From an uncultured Porphyromonadaceae bacterium (lineage in GTDB: Bacteria > Bacteroidota > Bacteroidia > Bacteroidales > Muribaculaceae), in the NCBI GenBank assembly GCA_900545955.1, contig URAU01000005.1, forward strand, positions 62,001 to 126,000: a DNA stretch of 64,000 nucleotides, given 5' to 3'. The notes under the pieces are model-generated. The model did no database searches, was not told where the DNA came from, and saw only the letters and a list, made by a program, of their open reading frames with translations. Positions 1 through 7,754 of the stretch are shown one piece after another. The first letter of the stretch is position 1. Each line of letters begins with the position of its first letter. The position numbers and the translations under genes are program-made.

Positions 1-2089
1 CGCTTCCGACGATATCGCGGATATACAGCTGCACGATTTCGTCGCCGGGGCGTGCTCCTGTATTTGTCACGCCTACGGTCACGGTAATGCTGTCGCCGGG
101 AGCCATTGTCTCGCTGCTGAGCTTCATGGGCGAGTAGCTGAAGTCTGTGTACGACAGGCCGTAGCCGAAGGGGTAGAGCGGCGTGGAAGGTCCGTCGATG
201 TATGAACTGGTAAATTTGGCGAAGTTGTTGCCGTCGGCTATGCGTCGCCCAGTGGGGAGTTCGTCGTAGTGAATCGGAATCTGGCCTACGCTGCGCGGAA
301 ACGATGCGGTGAGTTTGCCCGAAGGGTTCACGTCTCCGAAAATCACGTCGGCCAAAGCGTCGCCGGCTTCGCTTCCGGGGAACCAGGCGTTGAGTATGGC
401 CGGCACATTGCGGCTCTCCCAGTCGAGCACGGTGGGCCGTCCCATAAAATATACGAGTACCACCGGTTTGCCTGTGGCAAGGAGCTTTTCGAGCAGTTGC
501 CGCTGGGCCGCCGACATGCTGAGGTCGGTGCGCGAGCTACTTTCGCCGCTCTCCATTTCGTGTTCGCCGAGAAATGCCACTACCACATCGGCCTCCCGGG
601 CCACGCGCAGGGCTTCTTCGGTGTCTGCCTCGGTACCGGACTGAAGCCGGAAGCCGGGCTCCTTGTCGTAAACGTAGTTTTTCACCTGCCAGTCGTTTCC
701 TCCGTCGGCAAAAGCGCATCCGCGGGCATAGAGGATTTCAGCCTTATTGCCCACGGCATTGCGGAAGGCATCGAGGATGCTGGTGTAGCGCTCCGGTTGT
801 CCGGGAAAACTCCATGTGCCCTGAATCGCGCGGGTATCGGTAAGTATGGGCCCTATCAGAGCTATTTTTCCGCTTTTTTTCAGCGGGAGAATGTTGCCTT
901 CGTTTTTCAGAAGCACCATCGACTTCGCGGCGAGGCTGCGCGCGGCGTCGCGGTGGGCGCGGGTGTAGATCTGTTTTGCCGGCCGGGAGGTGTCGCAGTA
1001 TTTGTAGGGGTCGGCGAAGAGGCCGAGCTTATATTTCGCCTCAAGGATGCGCCGGCACGCCAGGTCGATCTGTTCGGGCGAAATGCGCTTTTGCTCAACC
1101 GAAGTGGCAAGATTCTGCATATAGCATTCCGAGCCGAGGTCCATATCGAGACCAGCGTTTAGGGCCAGATCCGAAACGTCCTGGCGGTTGCCCATGCCGT
1201 GAACCACCATTTCGGCCACCGAGCTTGCATCGCTCACTACGAAACCGTCGAAACCCCACTGGTCGCGCAGCAAATCGGTCAATAGCCAGCGGTTGCCGGT
1301 GGCGGGAATGCCGTCGACCACATTAAACGAACTCATGGCCGACCCCACGCCGGCATCTATGGCCGCTTTATAAGGCGGCAGATATTCGTTGAACATTCTC
1401 AGGCGGCTCATATCCACTGTGTTGTAGTCGCGTCCGGCCTCCGGGGCGCCATAGAGGGCCACGTGCTTCACGCAGGCCATGATATTTTCAGGGGAGGCGT
1501 AGGCCGGAGTGCCCTGATAGCCTTTCACCATGGCCTGAGCGATGCGCGAACCGAGAAGGACATCTTCGCCCGAGCCTTCCGACATACGCCCCCACCGCGC
1601 GTCGCGGCTGATATCCACCATGGGCGAGAAGGTCCAGTTTATTCCGTCGGCGCTTGCCTCCTGCGCAGCTATGCGTGCAGACTCTTCGATGGCCTCCATA
1701 TCCCAGCTGCACGATATGCCCAGCGGGATGGGAAACACCGTCACGTAGCCGTGGATTACGTCGAGGCCCACCAGCAGCGGTATGCCCAGACGGCTGTCTT
1801 CTACGGCAATCTTCTGCAGGTTGGTTACAGCATTTACATCCTTGAGGTTGAGAATACCGCCGACTTCGCCTTTGCGCAGGCGCGAAGCCACATCGCTTTC
1901 GGCAATGGGTCCGGTGTAGATGTCACCGGCACCGCATAGGTTCAGCTGTCCGATTTTTTCCTGCAATGTCATTTCCGACATGAGCGAATCTACGAAATGC
2001 TTCATCCCGGGGTACCTTTCGGCTCCGATTGCGGGGAGCGCGGCTGCCAGCAGCGTGGCTCCGGCCAGAAAGATATGGTGACGTTTCAT
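1..2089 (-). CDS. Secreted GH3 beta-glycosidase (BglX-like), 3' end outside window
   Basis: Glycoside hydrolase family 3 enzyme that would remove terminal beta-linked sugars, probably in the periplasm. The start MKRHHIFLAGATLLAAALPA is a signal peptide ending near AIGA. The N-terminal barrel carries EKIGQLN, GLDVIHGY and KHVALYGAPEAGRDYN. The nucleophile Asp is near residue 287 in FVVSDASS. The second domain follows with KSMVLLKNEG and an EHEMESGESSSRTDL loop that should supply the acid/base Glu. A fibronectin-III-like C-terminal domain has begun when the window ends. About 696 codons are visible of a usual 740-780. It is the last visible gene of the nine-gene operon, 12 bases after the GH78 gene. 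The family is certain; the sugar specificity cannot be read. Confidence 0.93.
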   Translation of the reverse strand, partial: MKRHHIFLAGATLLAAALPAIGAERYPGMKHFVDSLMSEMTLQEKIGQLNLCGAGDIYTGPIAESDVASRLRKGEVGGILNLKDVNAVTNLQKIAVEDSRLGIPLLVGLDVIHGYVTVFPIPLGISCSWDMEAIEESARIAAQEASADGINWTFSPMVDISRDARWGRMSEGSGEDVLLGSRIAQAMVKGYQGTPAYASPENIMACVKHVALYGAPEAGRDYNTVDMSRLRMFNEYLPPYKAAIDAGVGSAMSSFNVVDGIPATGNRWLLTDLLRDQWGFDGFVVSDASSVAEMVVHGMGNRQDVSDLALNAGLDMDLGSECYMQNLATSVEQKRISPEQIDLACRRILEAKYKLGLFADPYKYCDTSRPAKQIYTRAHRDAARSLAAKSMVLLKNEGNILPLKKSGKIALIGPILTDTRAIQGTWSFPGQPERYTSILDAFRNAVGNKAEILYARGCAFADGGNDWQVKNYVYDKEPGFRLQSGTEADTEEALRVAREADVVVAFLGEHEMESGESSSRTDLSMSAAQRQLLEKLLATGKPVVLVYFMGRPTVLDWESRNVPAILNAWFPGSEAGDALADVIFGDVNPSGKLTASFPRSVGQIPIHYDELPTGRRIADGNNFAKFTSSYIDGPSTPLYPFGYGLSYTDFSYSPMKLSSETMAPGDSITVTVGVTNTGARPGDEIVQLYIRDIVGS

Positions 2090-2101
2090 AAGATTATGGA
2101 T

Positions 2102-4678
2102 TTAGATGTCAAGAGTGTAAGTGCCTGGACCGTATTCTTTGGTTTCGGTCTGTCCTGGCAGAGTCACGCTGGCGCGTGCGCCTTCGGGAACGGTGAAATT
2201 CCAGCGGCAGCGGTCGCCTTCGTATTTCCACCGGCTGCTGATTTTGCCTGCGGGTGATTTGTAGACGGCGTCGAGCGAGCCCAGACGCGGGTCGGGCACC
2301 GGTTTCATGATTATATGGCGGAATCCGGGTTCTTTGGGGTCGGCGGCGATGCCGGCGGCGGTTTTCCACAGCCATTCGCACACGCAGCCGTAGGCGTAGT
2401 GATTGAAGCTGTTCATACCGGCCGGGCCCATCCCCTTGTCGGCCATGTAGCTGTTCCAGCGCTCCCAGATTGTGGTGGCGCCGTTGTCTACGGAATAGAG
2501 CCAGCTCGGATTGCGGCGCTGGAAAAGCAGTTCGTAGGCCACGTCGGTCATGCCGTTTTCCGTAAGTGTGTTCATCAGGATGGAAGTGCCGAGAAATCCT
2601 GTCTGCAGGCAGTTGCCGTGGGCTTTGAAGTTTTCGCGCAGGCGGTCGGTCATGGCTTTTTTGGCATCACCGTCGACGAGCTTGTTTTTCAGCGCGAAAA
2701 GTGCAGGAGTCTGCATGGTGTTGAGAATTTCGGTCTTGAAAGTACCGTCGGGATTAATCAGGTCGTTCTGTAGATGGCGGCGCACTTTCTGGGCCATCTC
2801 GCGGTAGGGTGTGCTGTCCTTGCCTATGGCTTCGGCCATATCAGCCATCATTTCGGCATCGCTCAGCCAGTAGCATGAGCTGAGGAAAGCCCAGTAGCCG
2901 AAAGCTTCGGGGCGGATAGCCACGCCCTCGGGAGTCTCCATGTGAACACCTCCCGAAGCCCATTCAAGCGGCTCGTAGCTCAGCCAGTCGGCCCATTCTA
3001 CGTTGCTGTTCTCGGGGATAAGCTTGGTGTGGTCGTAGCCGGTTTCGTCTACGTGGCGCATGAAACTCTCCATCGAATTCCAGCTCTGAGCCACCACGGC
3101 GGTGTCGCCAAACTGTTTCAGCATAATCCAGGGAACGATTACGCCGGCGTCGGCCCAGCCGAAACGCATGCGCTCGCCTTCCACGCCATATTGCGCCCAT
3201 GGAGCCACGCCCGGATAGGCGCCGGTTTCCGTCTGGGTGTCGCTCACATCGCGCATCCATTTGCGGAAAAAGTCGCGGGTGTCGGCAAAGAAAGACCCTG
3301 TTTCGGCAAATACATGCGTGTCGGCCATCCATCCCAGACGCTCGTTGCGCTGAGGGCAGTCGGTAGGCACGGAGAGATAGTTGGAGCGCTGCCCCCACAC
3401 GGTGTTGGAAATGAGGCGGTTGATGAGCTCGTTGCCGGTGTGGAGCGTCCCGGTTTCCATGTCCTGCGAGATCGAGGAGATGGGAACCGAAACTATTCGA
3501 CTGATTTCTACTGGCTTATCGGCCGAAACGGATACGTAGCGGTAACCGAAGAAAGTGCATTCGGGGCGGAAGGAGGCTTCTTTGCTGTCGGCAAAGGTGT
3601 AGCGCAGAATCATCCCGGAGTCGGGGATGCGGAGATTGCGGCGGTGAACGCTCCCTTCGGGGCCGTCCATGCCGCGCGAGTGGGCCCCGTTGCCGTCGTT
3701 GAGCAGTTCGCCCGGCAGGCAGGTGAGATTGGCGCCCTCTTCGGATTTAAACGAAAATTCTGGCACTCCGGCGCAGTTTTGGCCGAAATCCACTACGAGC
3801 GTTTCGCCCGGCTTAAGGCCGATTTTGTCGCCGGCTTTATAGGTGCGCAGTTTGAGCACCTTACCGTAGGCGTCAGCAGCGGCTCCGTCGGTATCCTTCC
3901 ATACGTAGATTTCTACAGGATTGAGAATCAGGTCATCGCGGAAATATACCTCCCCACCTTCCGATGGGAGAATCTCGCCTTGAAATTCGGTGTTGATTTC
4001 AGGTGTCTTAAAGCCTTCGATAGCTTCGAAACCCATCGGGCGGCGAGCGTCGTATTCCTCGCCGTCGAAAATGTCGGCGTGGGTTACCGGTCCGCCGACG
4101 CCTGCGAGCCAGTCGGCGGTATTGGTGCCGAAAGTCTCCGTAGTGCCGTCGTTGTAAGTGAGCTGCAACACCCCGCGGAAAGCCGTTTTGCGTCCGGTCA
4201 TTCCCTGGCGTCCGGCGGGAGTCACGATCTTATCGGCCCACCAGCCCGGAGTCGTCTGTACGGCCAGCGTGTTTGCTTCGCCGCAGTTGCGGTTGAGCAT
4301 ATCGGTTATATCGTAGGTAAACGAGCGTTTTGTTTTCAGCGGGTGGGTGAATCCCGGTTTGAGAATCTCGTCGCCCACGCGCCGCCCGTTGACGTAGGCC
4401 ACGTTGATGCCCAGGCTGGTGGTCATCCATAGTGCCTGTGTGATTTTCTTGGTGTTTCTGAAAGTGTTCACAAACCACGATGCGCCGTCGGCAGCCCTGG
4501 TGCCGTCTGCAATCACGCCGCCGACCACCTGGGCGTCGGGCGACGAAATCCATTCCGATTGGCTCCACAGGCCGGAGTCGAGCGCTGTCGTGCGTTTGCC
4601 GTTGCCGTCGGCTGCGGCAGCCACGTGGGCTGCCGCAGCAAGCAGGCATATAAGGCTGATAACTATTATTCTTTTCAT
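2102..4678 (-). CDS. GH78 alpha-L-rhamnosidase
   Basis: Predicted to release terminal alpha-L-rhamnose from plant glycans or glycosides. The 858-residue protein starts with a signal peptide (MKRIIVISLICLLAAAAHVA). An N-terminal beta-sandwich (WFVNTFRNTKKI, YVNGRRVGDEILKPGFTHP) precedes the (alpha/alpha)6 barrel. The family signature VPTDCPQRNERLGWMADTHV lies near residue 440 and contains conserved acidic residues of the GH78 active site; one position usually Asp in DCPQRDERLGW is Asn here. The C-terminal beta-sandwich begins near WKYEGDRCRWNFTVPEGA. No lipobox is visible, so a periplasmic location is likely. It sits between the SusE-like lipoprotein and the GH3 gene with short gaps. Confidence 0.93.
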   Translation of the reverse strand: MKRIIVISLICLLAAAAHVAAAADGNGKRTTALDSGLWSQSEWISSPDAQVVGGVIADGTRAADGASWFVNTFRNTKKITQALWMTTSLGINVAYVNGRRVGDEILKPGFTHPLKTKRSFTYDITDMLNRNCGEANTLAVQTTPGWWADKIVTPAGRQGMTGRKTAFRGVLQLTYNDGTTETFGTNTADWLAGVGGPVTHADIFDGEEYDARRPMGFEAIEGFKTPEINTEFQGEILPSEGGEVYFRDDLILNPVEIYVWKDTDGAAADAYGKVLKLRTYKAGDKIGLKPGETLVVDFGQNCAGVPEFSFKSEEGANLTCLPGELLNDGNGAHSRGMDGPEGSVHRRNLRIPDSGMILRYTFADSKEASFRPECTFFGYRYVSVSADKPVEISRIVSVPISSISQDMETGTLHTGNELINRLISNTVWGQRSNYLSVPTDCPQRNERLGWMADTHVFAETGSFFADTRDFFRKWMRDVSDTQTETGAYPGVAPWAQYGVEGERMRFGWADAGVIVPWIMLKQFGDTAVVAQSWNSMESFMRHVDETGYDHTKLIPENSNVEWADWLSYEPLEWASGGVHMETPEGVAIRPEAFGYWAFLSSCYWLSDAEMMADMAEAIGKDSTPYREMAQKVRRHLQNDLINPDGTFKTEILNTMQTPALFALKNKLVDGDAKKAMTDRLRENFKAHGNCLQTGFLGTSILMNTLTENGMTDVAYELLFQRRNPSWLYSVDNGATTIWERWNSYMADKGMGPAGMNSFNHYAYGCVCEWLWKTAAGIAADPKEPGFRHIIMKPVPDPRLGSLDAVYKSPAGKISSRWKYEGDRCRWNFTVPEGARASVTLPGQTETKEYGPGTYTLDI

Positions 4679-4725
4679 TTTGATCGCTGTGTCTGTTCTG
4701 GTTTTCGTGGGGCTGATGCATCCGG

Positions 4726-5880
4726 TTATTTGCCCGGACGAATCTGAATGTTTCTGATCTCAAACAGGATGGTCGATTTCTTGTTCTGAGTATTCTCGGT
4801 GGTGAAAATAAAGCGGATCTGGCTGGTCGGATTCGTGCCCCATTTGAGGCGTTCGATGTCGCCGCTCAGGTCGAATGAAAGCGTCTTCCAGTCGAGTGTC
4901 TTGCCCATCAGTCCCTTGTTGGAGTAATAATCAGCGATTGTAGCCCATTCAAACGGGTAATAGAGAAGTGTGAGGTTGAAATTATCCTGACATCGGTATT
5001 GGAACGAAAGAACCATATCTTTGCGCGGGAGCGATTTCCCGATAGGTTCGGAAATAATCAGGCGTTCCGCTGCTGTGGGGTCAATCATCAGGGCATAGCT
5101 GTCGGTGCCGGTCACTTCATAGGTCAGGCCCACCGGAGCATAGTCGAAAAATACTGCCTCGGTGCGCGTCGGGTCGAACCAAATACGGATTATATCCGAA
5201 TCGTCGATTGAGGATTTTATTACGAAAGTGCGCGTGGGGCTTGTGATGTAGTCGTCCATATTTTCGGCCAGGAGAGTGAATTCAGTGTCGCCCACGCCAA
5301 GGTCGGTAATCGAGAAGCTGCCCGATTTTGTTGCGTCGATTTCCTCTTCCATGAGCACCCCCATATTGTTGAGATAGCTCATAATCAGCCTTACGCCGAT
5401 TCCGGTTTCGTTGGTCCACGTAAGTTCGGCACCATAGGAGGAGGCCGTGATATCGGCCGTCTCGACCACGTAGGCCGATGCTCCGGAAGCATCCTGGGGC
5501 TGACACTTCACGCTCACCGGTTCAGAGCAGGAGCCGTCGTAGTTGAACGACTGGAGAGTAAACGTATATTCCTTCGTGTCGGTAAATCCGCCGAGAATGG
5601 TGTTGGTATAACCGTTTTCGTCGGCGAGAAACCTGCTGTATTTGTTGTTGACCACCGTGCCGTCGGATTTCTGATACGAAACCAGTGTATAATAATAATC
5701 ATCGCCCGGAGGATTCTTCCAGCTCATTTTTACCGATCCGATGAAGGGGGTGAAATGAACTTCTGTAACGTTGCCGGAAGAGCCGGCAACGTCGTTGGTT
5801 TGATCGTCGGAACATCCGGTGAGCATCATCAGCATCAGCAGGCTGATGAGCGGCATTAGATATATTTTACGCATTATCAT
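4726..5880 (-). CDS. SusE-like surface glycan-binding lipoprotein
   Basis: Probable outer-surface lipoprotein that helps the upstream SusC/SusD pairs hold glycan. The start is placed at MIMRKIYLMPLISLLMLMML because it gives a clean lipoprotein signal ending LTGC; an upstream in-frame ATG at 5931 would overlap the susD stop and add a non-signal tail. After the lipid Cys come two beta-sandwich modules of fibronectin-III or DUF4959/DUF5126 type (about residues 20-120 and 120-220). The C-terminal module (VLSFQYRCQDNFNLTLLYY, WKTLSFDLSGDIERLKWG) shares its pattern with modules in the operon's first two genes. No catalytic motif is visible. The role comes from position and domains; the ligand is unknown. 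Confidence 0.75.
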   Translation of the reverse strand: MIMRKIYLMPLISLLMLMMLTGCSDDQTNDVAGSSGNVTEVHFTPFIGSVKMSWKNPPGDDYYYTLVSYQKSDGTVVNNKYSRFLADENGYTNTILGGFTDTKEYTFTLQSFNYDGSCSEPVSVKCQPQDASGASAYVVETADITASSYGAELTWTNETGIGVRLIMSYLNNMGVLMEEEIDATKSGSFSITDLGVGDTEFTLLAENMDDYITSPTRTFVIKSSIDDSDIIRIWFDPTRTEAVFFDYAPVGLTYEVTGTDSYALMIDPTAAERLIISEPIGKSLPRKDMVLSFQYRCQDNFNLTLLYYPFEWATIADYYSNKGLMGKTLDWKTLSFDLSGDIERLKWGTNPTSQIRFIFTTENTQNKKSTILFEIRNIQIRPGK

Positions 5881-5924
5881 CTGTATGCTTTTATCGGTTG
5901 TCTGTGAAAATGTTGCTGAGATTG

Positions 5925-7742
5925 TTACCATCCGGGATTCTGCCAGTTTGCACCGGTGAAACCTTCGATTTTGTCGACTTCGGTCTGATTGATGGGATAC
6001 ATCAGATATTTGTCGTCGCTGAGGTTGCGGTCCATCATCTTGACGCGGCGGTAGTCGTAGGTGCCATCGGAAGCGCGGGTGATTTTCATGCCGGTGACCA
6101 CGGCGTCGGTCTTGTCGAGGATTTTCCAGCGGCGCACGTCGAAGAAGCGGTGCTCTTCGAAAGCCAGCTCGATGCGGCGCTCGTTGCGGTAGCGGAGTTC
6201 GAACTCGTCGCGGCTCATGCCGCGTGCCAGCGCGGGCATACCGGCGCGGGTGCGCACGGCGTTGACGGCCCCGCGGGCCGAAATCGCAGATCCGCCAACT
6301 ACCGACGTATAGAGCACATCGGGACCTTTAGCCTGATATGCAGCCTCGGCGAAGTTGAGATAGAGCTCGGCCAGACGGAAGATGCGCATAAAGCCGTCGC
6401 CGTCGATGTCGATGCCCGAGCGGTAGTCGTTGAATTTTCGGAGGTAATAGCCGGTGCGCGTGAAGCGCGTGTCGGTAACACTTTCGGAGATGCCGCAGTT
6501 GCCACCCACGTAGGTCTGAACCAGAGTCATGCGGTCGTCGAGATAACGGCGGCAGTCGTTGTAGTAAATCGAGGCGTAGAAACGCGGGTCGCGGTTGGCA
6601 TAGGGGTCGGAGGGGTCGTAGAGCTTGTTGGCGGGATTGTAGTTTGGCACGAGATGGTCGGCGTCGACATAGGGATTGGCAAGGTCGAGCACGGGCTGCC
6701 CGTCGGATGTCTCATAGGCGTCGACAAGTTCCTGCGAGGGGCCGGCACCGGCTTTTTCCATGCCGGCGGTGATAGGTGTGCCGGCAAGTTTCCATACGTT
6801 GGTGCGCGTCGAGGTAGATTCGAAAATTGTCTCTTTATCCCACGAGCGGCTAGGGTCCGACCGAGTGAAGAAATAATACTGGTAGGCGTTGAGTGCCGTA
6901 GTTGCGTCGGGCTTGGTATCGTAGAGGTGGAATCCGTGAACCAGACACTGGTCGAGAGCCTCTTTGGTGATTTCGGCTGCCACCTGCCAGCTTACGGTGC
7001 CGTCGCTCCATAGCGGGCTGGCGGCGTAAAGTACCGTTTCCGACATTACGGCATAGGCAAAGGCGCGGGTGATTTTGCCGCGCTCGTTATCGTTGATATT
7101 CCAGCGGAAACCGAAGTTGCCCTTGGGCTCTTCAACTGCCAGCGCCCTGCGGCATTCGCTTACTATAAAGGCTGCCACCTCGCCGAATGTGGCACGCTTA
7201 TCCTTCGAATAATCGTGCTTCGTGCCGTAGGGCACCCTCACCAGAGGCACCCCGCCGTAGCGCTTTATGAGCTGAAGATAGTAGAAGGCGCGCGCCACTC
7301 TCACCTGAGCTATCCAACCCTGCTTTTCGTCATCGCGAAACTGATACGTGGCGTATTCAGGGTCTTCGATATACGATAGGAACGTGTTGCAGTGGCGGAT
7401 TGCCTGATAATAGTATGTCCAGCAGTCGCCCTCCCACGCACACGACAGCGGATTGTAGGTCGTCGACGTGTAGCCGCGATACCACCGCGAAACGGGCCCG
7501 TCGGCGTAGTCGCTTGCATCGTGGGCTTCATCGCAAAACGAAGCCAGCGGGGTGTTGCTGTAGAGAAATCCGATCTGTGGCACATATCCGATACATCTGT
7601 TGTAGTAGTTGACCGTGCGCTCGTAGTGGCCGAAGATATCTTCGTAGCCTACGCGTCCGTCCGACTGTATGTCGAGATCAGCACATGAGCCCAGGGCTGC
7701 AGCGCAGATCAGGAGAATTGCTGTTTTAAAAAGTTTGTTCAT
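5925..7742 (-). CDS. SusD/RagB-family outer-membrane lipoprotein (pair 1)
   Basis: Glycan-capturing lid of a SusCD transporter. The 605-residue protein begins MNKLFKTAILLICAAALGSC, a lipoprotein signal. Family features are present: an N-terminal helical repeat region (FYYLQLIKRYGGVPLV), a middle region naming expected columns (ELVDAYETSDGQPVLD, NRDPRFYASIYYND), and the C-terminal RNERRIELAFEEHRFFDVRRW followed by the terminal ANWQNPGW. It lies 12 bases after susC1, so the two are co-transcribed and should form one complex. The sequence differs clearly from SusD2 encoded upstream in the same operon, so the two pairs probably recognise different forms of the substrate. Confidence 0.95.
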   Translation of the reverse strand: MNKLFKTAILLICAAALGSCADLDIQSDGRVGYEDIFGHYERTVNYYNRCIGYVPQIGFLYSNTPLASFCDEAHDASDYADGPVSRWYRGYTSTTYNPLSCAWEGDCWTYYYQAIRHCNTFLSYIEDPEYATYQFRDDEKQGWIAQVRVARAFYYLQLIKRYGGVPLVRVPYGTKHDYSKDKRATFGEVAAFIVSECRRALAVEEPKGNFGFRWNINDNERGKITRAFAYAVMSETVLYAASPLWSDGTVSWQVAAEITKEALDQCLVHGFHLYDTKPDATTALNAYQYYFFTRSDPSRSWDKETIFESTSTRTNVWKLAGTPITAGMEKAGAGPSQELVDAYETSDGQPVLDLANPYVDADHLVPNYNPANKLYDPSDPYANRDPRFYASIYYNDCRRYLDDRMTLVQTYVGGNCGISESVTDTRFTRTGYYLRKFNDYRSGIDIDGDGFMRIFRLAELYLNFAEAAYQAKGPDVLYTSVVGGSAISARGAVNAVRTRAGMPALARGMSRDEFELRYRNERRIELAFEEHRFFDVRRWKILDKTDAVVTGMKITRASDGTYDYRRVKMMDRNLSDDKYLMYPINQTEVDKIEGFTGANWQNPGW

Positions 7743-7754
7743 CGCCGTTGTCCG